A stretch of 64,000 bases of DNA from contig CM055279.1 of NCBI GenBank assembly GCA_029237695.1, positions 57,981,530 through 58,045,529 on the forward strand, read 5' to 3'. The stretch comes from Conchocele bisecta. Taxonomy: Eukaryota; Mollusca; Bivalvia; Lucinida; Thyasiridae. Below the pieces are notes generated by a model that made no database searches, was not told the origin of the DNA, and saw only the letters and a list, made by a program, of their open reading frames with translations. Shown here in pieces: positions 56,751 to 64,000 of the stretch (position 1 is the stretch's first letter; every line of letters starts with the position of its first letter). Both the position numbers and the translations under genes were made by a program.

Positions 56751-57575
56751 ATAATGACCTAGTTACAAACTACATACTGAAATGCGACAGTGGGTGACAA
56801 AATGGACGTACTGTGCAATTTTCAACAGTTGTAGGATACCAGTCCGTATATAAATGTATTTATATTTACATCGTCAGGTTACAATCTATGTTTCCCCCCG
56901 ATAGTACTTATATATAATGCTAAATCAGACGGGCAACAGAGTAGACACTTATCAGAGCTGTCAGGTGCATATATGGATCTGGTGCTATGCTGGTAAAACT
57001 GTCATAATGTCATTCTCGCAGGCCATTGTCCACTTACAATGAAACAATGCTGTACATGGGGTCAATTAAGGAAAGCCAAATACTCGGGTAAGTGACGGCT
57101 ATATCCCGAGGTCTTATGTTGTTTGAAGATCGTGTCAATATCCGCTTATCAGAGCTGTCAGGTGCATATATGTATCTGTTACTATGCTGGTCAAACTGTG
57201 ATAACGTCATTCTTGTAGGCCATTGTCCACTTAAAATGAAACAATACTGTACCCAATTTCTCCAGTCACAGCCACATATAGGACCAAGCTTCGACGTAAC
57301 CCCCATTTGACAAAACAACGATTTTCTTCTAGAAAACAACTTTAGTTTTTAACATCAAGTCCAAACATTTTCTATTTATTGAAAACAAGTCAGTAGGAAA
57401 ATAAATTAGAAATAGTAAAGAATATACTGTACATGTGAACATTGAATATATACTTTTAATTCTGTTTTATCTGTCAACGAACAAAATATGTGATTTAGTT
57501 ATATTTTAGTATTCGAAAACAGTATTTGCGGAAAAATAAGTGAGTGGACATTCAAGTTACACAATTTTAGTCCTG

Positions 57576-57839
57576 CAATATAACATTCGTTCATGTATAA
57601 AAACAAGCACATCAAGATTGGATTTCCAGAACTGTATATGTATTCACAGTGTATCTATTGTACCATGCCTGTCAAATAGGACTCAACCATTCAGCTTGGC
57701 ATAGGTGTGGCCTCGCGGATTCAATATACACCTGCCGCATTATTGTTGACATCCGTTTGAACGTAGCTTCACACGTCTGTCACTGACTAGGACAGATAAA
57801 CAAAATGGATTGAACCAATCAGCATGAAGAAGAAGAATA
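57576..57839. other. Spacer, with a short repeat shared with 63670-63710
   Basis: CATCCGTTTGAACGTAGCT followed by CACACGTCTGTCACTGA (57750-57787) matches CATCCGTTTGAACATAGCT and CACACGCGTGTCACTGA at 63669-63705. No gene. Confidence 0.5.
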
Positions 57840-58425
57840 TTTTGTATTGACTTAAACTATACAGTTTCTCGTCATACAAAAAGAAAAAAAATCAAAGAAA
57901 AAAATACATACAAGCAAACATACATTACAATACATAACTACTGGCAATAGAGGATGGATATATAAAGTTCAATTGCTTACTGTTAAACTTCGTAATTTAG
58001 CAGCATGGTATATAAACAGAGATAATTTGTATAAGTGTGCTTTGTTTGACGTCATAAGAAGGTTTAATAATGTATGCATGTTACAATGACGGCGATAGTA
58101 AGCGGGAATATACCTCATACGGAGCTCGGTATACATGAGGCACACACATACAAAATGGTATTCGTCTTCAATGGCACGTGTGTCACATATCGTGCAATAC
58201 CTTTCGTTTCTTGTAACACGATTACGACCATATCGGCCAGTTTCAATGCGTAGTTGGTGCGCCGATAGACGTAGTTTGGTCCGCTGCGCAAGTATTTTCG
58301 CGATATTAGACCGAGGTATTCGATATAACCGAATGTCGTTTTCACATTAGTGTATAATTGTATTGTATTGTTAGTGCACACATCTACAAACCATGCTTGT
58401 TCAAAGTTGTCGACTAGTCTTTGTT
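57840..58425 (-). pseudogene. Non-LTR retrotransposon B, C-terminal part
   Basis: Read on the minus strand from 58425: RLVDNFEQAWF, then FGYIEYLGLISREILAQR, LRIETGRYGRNRVTRNERYC, CDTRAIEDEYHFVCVC and SLFIYHAAKLR. The Cys-His knuckle with IEDEYHF is typical of the 3' end of a group of animal non-LTR polymerases. It continues the reading that breaks off at 62413 (EFKQ). An A/T-rich tail lies near 57885-57915. Confidence 0.8.
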
Positions 58426-58466
58426 AGCTCGCCTGCACGAAGTGCAGAAGAGCTTATGTCATACCC

Positions 58467-58505
58467 CGGCGTCGTCGGCGTCGTCGGCGTCGGCGTCAGC
58501 GTCAT
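58467..58505. repeat. GTCGGC microsatellite at array start
   Basis: Repeats of GTCGTCGGC/GTCGGC lie just before the first satellite unit. The pairing of microsatellite and satellite mirrors the (GGACGC)n run beside the array ending at 35107. Confidence 0.85.
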
Positions 58506-61500
58506 CCACAAACTTAACGTTGGGTAAATGTCATATAACTTCTGTTTCCTTTCACGGAACACCTTGTTATTTCATACATGCATTCCTCAGATGACCCTAT
58601 ATCATGCTGTAGCAAATCCATGACCCACCACCCAGCCCTTACCCCAAGGTCAAGGTCACAAACTTGGCACATTCATAAACTTAACGTTGGGGTAAATGTC
58701 TTATAACTTGTGTTCACTTTCATGGAACACCTTGTTATTTCATACATGCATTCCTCAGATGACCCAGTACCATGCTGTAGCAAATCCATGACCCACCACC
58801 CAACCCTAACCCCAACGTCAAGGTCACAAATGTCTTATAACTTCTGTTTCCTTTCACGGAACAATGTGTTATTTCATACTTGCATTCCTCAGATGACCCT
58901 CTATCATGCTGTAGCAAATCCATGACACACCACCTAGCCCTTACCCCAAGGTCAAGGTCACAAACTTGGCACATTCATGAACTTAATGTTGGGTAAATGT
59001 CTTATAACTTCTGTTTCCTTTCACGGAACACTTTGTTATTTCATACTTGCATTCCTCAGATGACCCTCTATCATGCTGTAGCAAATCCATGACCAACCAC
59101 CTAGCCCTTACCCCAAGGTCAAGGTCACAAACTTGGCACATTCATAAACTTAATGTTGGGTAAATGCCATATAACTTCTGTTTCCTTTCATGGAACACCT
59201 TGTTATTTCATACATGCATTCCTCAGATGACCCTCTATCATGATATAGCAAATCCACGACCCACCACCTAGCCCTTACCCCAAGGTCAAGGTCACAAACT
59301 TGGCACATTCATAAACTTAATGTTGGGTAAATGTCTTATAACTTCTGTTTCCTTTCACGGAACAATTTGTTATTTCATACTTGAATTCCTCAGATGACCC
59401 TCTATCATGCTGTAGCAAATCCATGACCCACCACCTAGCCCTTACCCCAAGGTCAAGGTCACAAACTTGGCACATTCATAAACTTAACGTTGGGGTAAAT
59501 GTCTTATAACTTCTGTTTCCTTTCATGGAACACCTTGTTATTGCATACATGCATTCCTCAAATGACCCTGTATCATGCTGTAGCAAATTCATGACCCATC
59601 ACCCAGCCCTTACCCCAAGGTCAAGGTCACAAACTTGGCACATTCATAAACTTAACGTTGGGTAAATGTCTCATAACTTCTGTTTCCTTTCATGGAACAC
59701 CTTGTTATTTCATACATGCATTCATCAGATGACCCTCTATCATACTGTAGCAAATGCATGACCCACCACACAACCCTTACCCCAATGTCAAGGTCACAAA
59801 CTTGGCACATTCATAAACTTAACGTTGGGTAAATGTCTTATAACTTCTGTTTCCTTTCATGGAACACCTTGTTATTTCATACATGCATTCCTCAGTTCTA
59901 GCAAATCCATGACCCACCAACCAGCCCTTACCCCAAGGTCAAGGTCACAAACTTGGCACATTCATAAACTTAACGTTGGGTAAATGTCTTATAACTTCTG
60001 TTTCCTTTCATGGAACACCTTGTTATTTCATACATGCATTCCTCAGCTCTAGCAAATCCATGACCTACCAACCAGCCCTTACCACAAGGTCAAGGTCACA
60101 AACTTGGCACATTCATAAACATAACGTTGGGGTAAATGTTTTATAACATCTGTTTCCTTTCATGGAACGCCTTGATATTTCATACATGCATTCATCTGAT
60201 GATAATCTATCATGCTATAGCAAATCCATGACCCAGCGGCCATCCCTTACCTCAAGGTCAAGGTCACAAACTTAGCACATTCATAAACTTAACATTGGGG
60301 TAAATGTCTTATAACTTCTGTTTCCTTTCATGGAACGCCTTGTTATTTCATACATGCATCCTCAGGTGACCCTCTATCATACTGTAGCAAATCCATGACC
60401 CACCACCAAGTCCTTACCCCAAGATCAAGGTCACAAACTTAGCACATTCATAAACTTAACGTTGGGGTAACTGTCTTATAACTTCTGTTTCCTTTCATAG
60501 AACACCTTGTTATTTCATACATACATTCCTCAGATGACCCTGTGTCATGCTGTAGCAAATCTATGACCCACCACCCAGCCCTTACCGCAAGGTCAAGGTC
60601 ACAAACTTAGCACATTTATAATCTTAACGTTGGGGTAAATGTCTTATAACATCTGTTTCCTTTCATGGAACGCCTTGATATTTCATACATGCATTCATCT
60701 GATGATATTCTATCGTGCTATAGCAAATCCATGACCCACCGCCCACCCAATCGTTACCCCAAGGTCAATGTCACAACTGAGCATGTTCATAAACTTAACG
60801 TTGGGGGTAAATGTTGTGTAACTTCTGTTTATTTACAGGGAACGCCTTCATATTTCATACATGCATTCATCTGCTGATACTCTATCGTGCTATAGCAAAT
60901 TCATGACTCACCGCTCACCCCTTTCCCCAAGGTCAAGGTCACAATCTTAGCACATTCATAAACTTAATGTTGGGGTAAATGTATTATAACATCTGTTTCC
61001 TTTCATGGAACGCCTTGCTATTTCAAATATGCATTCATCTGATGATACTCTATCATGCTATAGCAAATCCATGACCCACCGCCCATCCCTTACCCCAAGG
61101 TCAATGTCACAAACTTAGTACATTCATAAACTTAACGTTGGGGTAAATGTCTGTTTCCTTTCATGGAACACCTTGCTATTTCATACATTCCTCAGATGAC
61201 CCTCTATCATGTTGTAGCAAATCCACAACCCACCACCCAACCCTTACCCAAAAGTCGAGGTCACAAACTTAGCATGTTCATAACCTTAACGTTGGGGTAA
61301 ATGTTGTGTAACTTCTGTTTCTTTACATTTTGAATACCTTGATATTTCATACATGCACTCATCTGATGATACTCTAGCGTGCTATAGCAAATCCATGACC
61401 AACCCCCACCCCTTTCCCCAAGGTCACGGTCACAAACTTAGCACATTCATAAACTTAACGTTGTGGTAAATGTCTTATAACATCTGTTTCCTTTCATGGA

Positions 61501-62175
61501 ACGCCTTGATATTTCATCTGATGATACTCTATCGTGCTATAGCAATTCCATGATGCACCGCTCACCCTTACCCCAAGGTCAAGGTCACAAACTTGACACA
61601 TTCATAAACTTAACGTTGGGGTAAATATCTGATAACAACTGTTTCCTGTGATGGAACGCCTTGATATTTCATACATACGTTCCTCAGTTGACCCTTTATC
61701 ATGCAAATCCACAACCCACCACCCAATCCATACCCCAAGGTCAATGTCACAAACTTAGCATGTTCATAAACTTTACATTGGGGTAAATGTCGTGTAACGT
61801 CTGTTTCTTTACACTTTGAACGCTTTGATATTTCATACTTGCATTCATCCGATGATCCTCTATTGTGCTACAGCAAATCCATGACCCACCCCACCCCTTT
61901 CCCCAAGATCAACATCATAAACTTAACGTTGGAGTAAATGTATTTTTATAACTTATGTTTCTTTACAGGGAACACCTTCATATTTCATACATGCATTCAT
62001 CTGATGATACTCTATTGTGCTACAGCAAATCCATGACCCCCCCCCCACCCCTTTTGCCAAGGCCAAGGTCACAAACTTTGCACATTTATACATGCATTCC
62101 TCATGTGAATAGCTATCATGCTGTACAAAATCACCAACTTAGTGTGTTCATAAACTTAACGCTGGGTTAAATTTT
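58506..62175 (+). repeat. Satellite array, 167-170 bp unit, about 23 copies
   Basis: AACTTAACGTTGGG or a close variant marks unit starts near 58511, 58678, 58980, 59148, 59314, 59481, 59649, 59816, 59968, 60117, 60287, 60453, 60621, 60792, 60961, 61129, 61282, 61452, 61605, 61769, 61920 and 62153; one partial unit near 58829 lacks its start. Units contain TTATTTCATACATGCATTCC, GCAAATCCATGACC and AAGGTCAAGGTCAC. Left units are more alike than right ones. Short open frames here are by-products. Confidence 0.95.
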
Positions 62176-62394
62176 GTTTTCCTTCTCATTTCAGGGAGCG
62201 CATTGATATTTCATACATGCATTCATCTTAATATGCTATATCATGCTATATCAAATCCACGATCCACCTTCCATCACTGACCTCAATGTCAAGGTCCACC
62301 GCACACCCCTTATCCCAAGGTCAAGTTATATAATATTCATGTTTTTTATACAACCCTGACAAGTTTGAATGAAGACTGCCAACAGGCGAGCTTC

Positions 62395-62412
62395 GTTGTC
62401 TTCTGACAACTA
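62395..62412. repeat. Terminal hairpin of the Helentron-like element
   Basis: Six-base arms GTTGTC and GACAAC around TTCT, followed by TA and then retrotransposon sequence. Confidence 0.8.
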
Positions 62413-63650
62413 TTGTTTAAATTCCGTGCAGAATGCTTGAGCGTTAACACGAAACGGGTTTTCCCAAACATCTCCAAATCCGTGACGACACAATAATGAC
62501 TCCACACCCGATGTCCAATTCGTCTTTCCCGCCTCGCAGTCAGTGTGTGAAATGTAGTACGTAGCTTTTATGATGCAATTTTCAGAATACAAAACTTTAA
62601 ACCAGAATTTAACAATACGATGGTAGCGCAGTATATACAGCGGGTATCTTCCCAATTCTCCGTACACTCAGCATTACTGGTAGACAGTTTCACACCTAGT
62701 ATCTTTTTGCAAAACTTTAAATGAATACGCTCTAGTTCCTTCGACTTAGTATTACCCCACACCTCACAATCATAGTTAATAATAGAGGACACGAAGGCGT
62801 CAAATAATTGGCACAATATTTTAGGTGAGAAATCACACGACTTTATATTTCGAAATAACACATTCATAGCTTTTAGACCTTTGCCTGACAGCGTCTGTTG
62901 ATTGAGGCAAAACGATCCGTTGTAATGAATTACAGTTCCAAGGTAGTTGAAATCACTGACTAACTGTAGAGGAATGTCATTATAAAACCACTTTTCATCA
63001 CGCTTTGTAGCTCCACGTTTTCTAAACACCATTACTTTAGTTTTATCAGTGTTGACGGTTAGACCCCATTTTTGACAATACTCGTATAATGTATCTAAAC
63101 TGTTTTGTAGATTAGCACATGTTTCACCTACGATTGCCATATCATCGGCGAACAACAGCAGAATTATCACAATATCTTGGATCGATAGCCCACAACTCTC
63201 TTTCTGTTGAAGATACAGCTCAAAGTCTTCCAGAAACAGCGCGAATAGGATCGGAGAAGTTACCACCCCCTGTCTCAGTCCGATCAAACACTCAAACAAT
63301 TCAGCAAATGTATTACAATGCTTCACGCATGTCCTTAAATATTCTCAAATTTTTACCGTTGATACCCATGCGATTCATTTTATACCATAGTCCATTCCTA
63401 TATACCGAGTCGAAGGCTTTCCTCATATCAACAAATTCACAGTATAGGCGTCTGTTCACATTCAGGTAATGTTCCACTATGCTTTGAAACACATAAATTG
63501 CGTCGATAGTTGAATACCCCTTACGAAAACCATACTGCGCGTCTGACACAGTATGTAATAGGTGTGACTTCATTGAATTCAGAATACACCTGTCCCAAGA
63601 TCCACTTCCCTATTTGCCTGCGGTCAAATCATCGGATAAGTTGTTTGCTA
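62413..63650 (-). pseudogene. Non-LTR retrotransposon B: reverse transcriptase, 5'-truncated
   Basis: Read on the minus strand: SDAQYGFRKGYSTIDAIYVF, CEFVDMRKAFDSVYRNGLWY, LIGLRQGVVTSPILFALFLE, the intact catalytic LLFADDMAIVG (Asp pair near 63146), GLTVNTDKTKVMVFRKRG, and DFNYLGTVIHYNG. Further on are NYDCEVWG, ELERIHLKFCKKILGV and, after a frameshift near 62670, GELGRYPLYI and NAQAFCTEFKQ. There is a frame break near 63320 within the polymerase domain. The endonuclease and the start of the polymerase are missing (truncated near 63650). The gene is cut at EFKQ by the Helentron-like element and resumes at 58425. It belongs to a different family from retrotransposon A. Confidence 0.85.
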
Positions 63651-64000
63651 TTAATGACCTCCGGCGGCATCCGTTTGAACATAGCTACACACGCGTGTCA
63701 CTGATTATTTCAACTCGAAATTGTCAAAGCACAAGTATGCTAAAGTAACATTCTGCAATTTACAAAATGTCGGAGATTAGATTTTTGTAAAAAAAATATT
63801 TATAAATATAACATTTAATTTCACATTTTTTTCTGATTCTGGCTCTGCTGTTTGTTTGACCGTGAATTACAACCGACTTCCGCACAGATAGTCGTCACCG
63901 ATGATTGCAACCAACGTATAAATAATCCAAGTATAACTAGGCGAAGGAAAACATAACGATTAACGTATATATGAAACGACAAAAACGAAGAAATTATACA
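63651..64000. other. AT-rich end of window
   Basis: Apart from the short repeat at 63669-63705 shared with 57750, nothing is recognised. Confidence 0.45.

Larger units (their letters stand above)
55348..57575 (+). repeat. Segmental duplication, copy 2, with later insertions
   Basis: Matches copy 1 (49980-51310). Between its two blocks it holds extra material: an R1 repeat (55565-55890) and the dispersed repeat at 56548-56750. Inside the second block a CTTATCAGAGCTGTCAGGTG segment (near 56949) is repeated near 57145, a local duplication of about 195 bp that is absent from copy 1. Confidence 0.85.
58426..62412 (+). mobile_element. Helentron/HINE-like element filled with a 168-bp satellite
   Basis: The left end starts AGCTCGCCTG; the complement CAGGCGAGCT lies at 62383-62392, inside the right end. 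It is followed by a hairpin (GTTGTC, TTCT, GACAAC; 62395-62410) and TA. Short inverted repeats placed asymmetrically, with a hairpin after the inner one, are the hallmark of Helentrons and their HINE derivatives. The element splits retrotransposon B: removing it, with TTGTT counted once (58421-58425 and 62413-62417), restores EFKQ-RLVDNF. TTGTT is either a 5-bp target duplication or partly element end, since Helentrons insert between T and T without duplication. No Rep/helicase is present, so it is non-autonomous. The bivalve pearl elements have a similar plan. Confidence 0.75.

Noticed and set aside
58506..62175. CRISPR-like regular repetition
   Set aside because: Units are contiguous 168-bp satellites without unique spacers, and the window is animal DNA.

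Overview
The window is nuclear DNA of an animal, most likely a mollusc and probably a bivalve (inference). It is AT-rich and carries animal-type non-LTR retrotransposons, tRNA-derived retroposon pieces, MITE-like inverted repeats and satellite arrays with periods near 83, 90, 126, 147-156 and 168 bp. Several dispersed repeats, such as units beginning GGGAGATAAC, are of a style familiar from bivalve genomes. I see no convincing host gene, no intact tRNA or rRNA and no CRISPR. Nearly every coding signature belongs to a mobile element, and nearly all are broken. One 500-base run of N (5831-6330) is an assembly gap.

Layout. 1-10 kb: diverged repeats, a TTAA-flanked MITE (2502-2988), a tRNA-derived retroposon (6670-7432), and a non-LTR 3' end with a triplicated segment (8110-8600). 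10-12.2 kb: three abutting tandem arrays. 12.5-20 kb: copies of an inverted-repeat family (here RepA), a TIR element (13801-14455) and older repeats. 20-21.8 kb: a gene for a FEN/XPG-like nuclease with a C-terminal CXC cysteine domain, split by an inversion with nested palindromes. 23.4-30 kb: a GC-richer, decayed Polinton/adintovirus-like insertion with capsid, packaging ATPase, integrase and protein-primed DNA polymerase genes, plus a second, opposite-strand polymerase fragment. 33.2-35.1 kb: a 147-156 bp array ending in a strong hairpin.

35.1-41.7 kb is a nested structure. A non-LTR retrotransposon is split by a 3.9-kb DNA transposon (35251-39132) with about 200-bp inverted repeats and a 3-bp TAG duplication. 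That transposon carries a second copy of the FEN/XPG-like nuclease gene. 42-50 kb: repeats and an 820-bp long-TIR MITE. 50-57.6 kb: two copies of a segmental duplication flank a decayed MULE transposase (53.8-54.9 kb). 57.8-63.6 kb: a second non-LTR retrotransposon on the minus strand is split by a 4-kb Helentron/HINE-like element (58426-62412) filled with about 23 units of a 168-bp satellite.

The nesting gives relative ages: each retrotransposon is older than the element inside it. The item most worth following is the FEN/XPG-CXC nuclease family, because one copy lies inside a well-bounded DNA transposon. The second is the satellite-bearing Helentron-like element, whose ends are fixed by the retrotransposon reading frame it interrupts.
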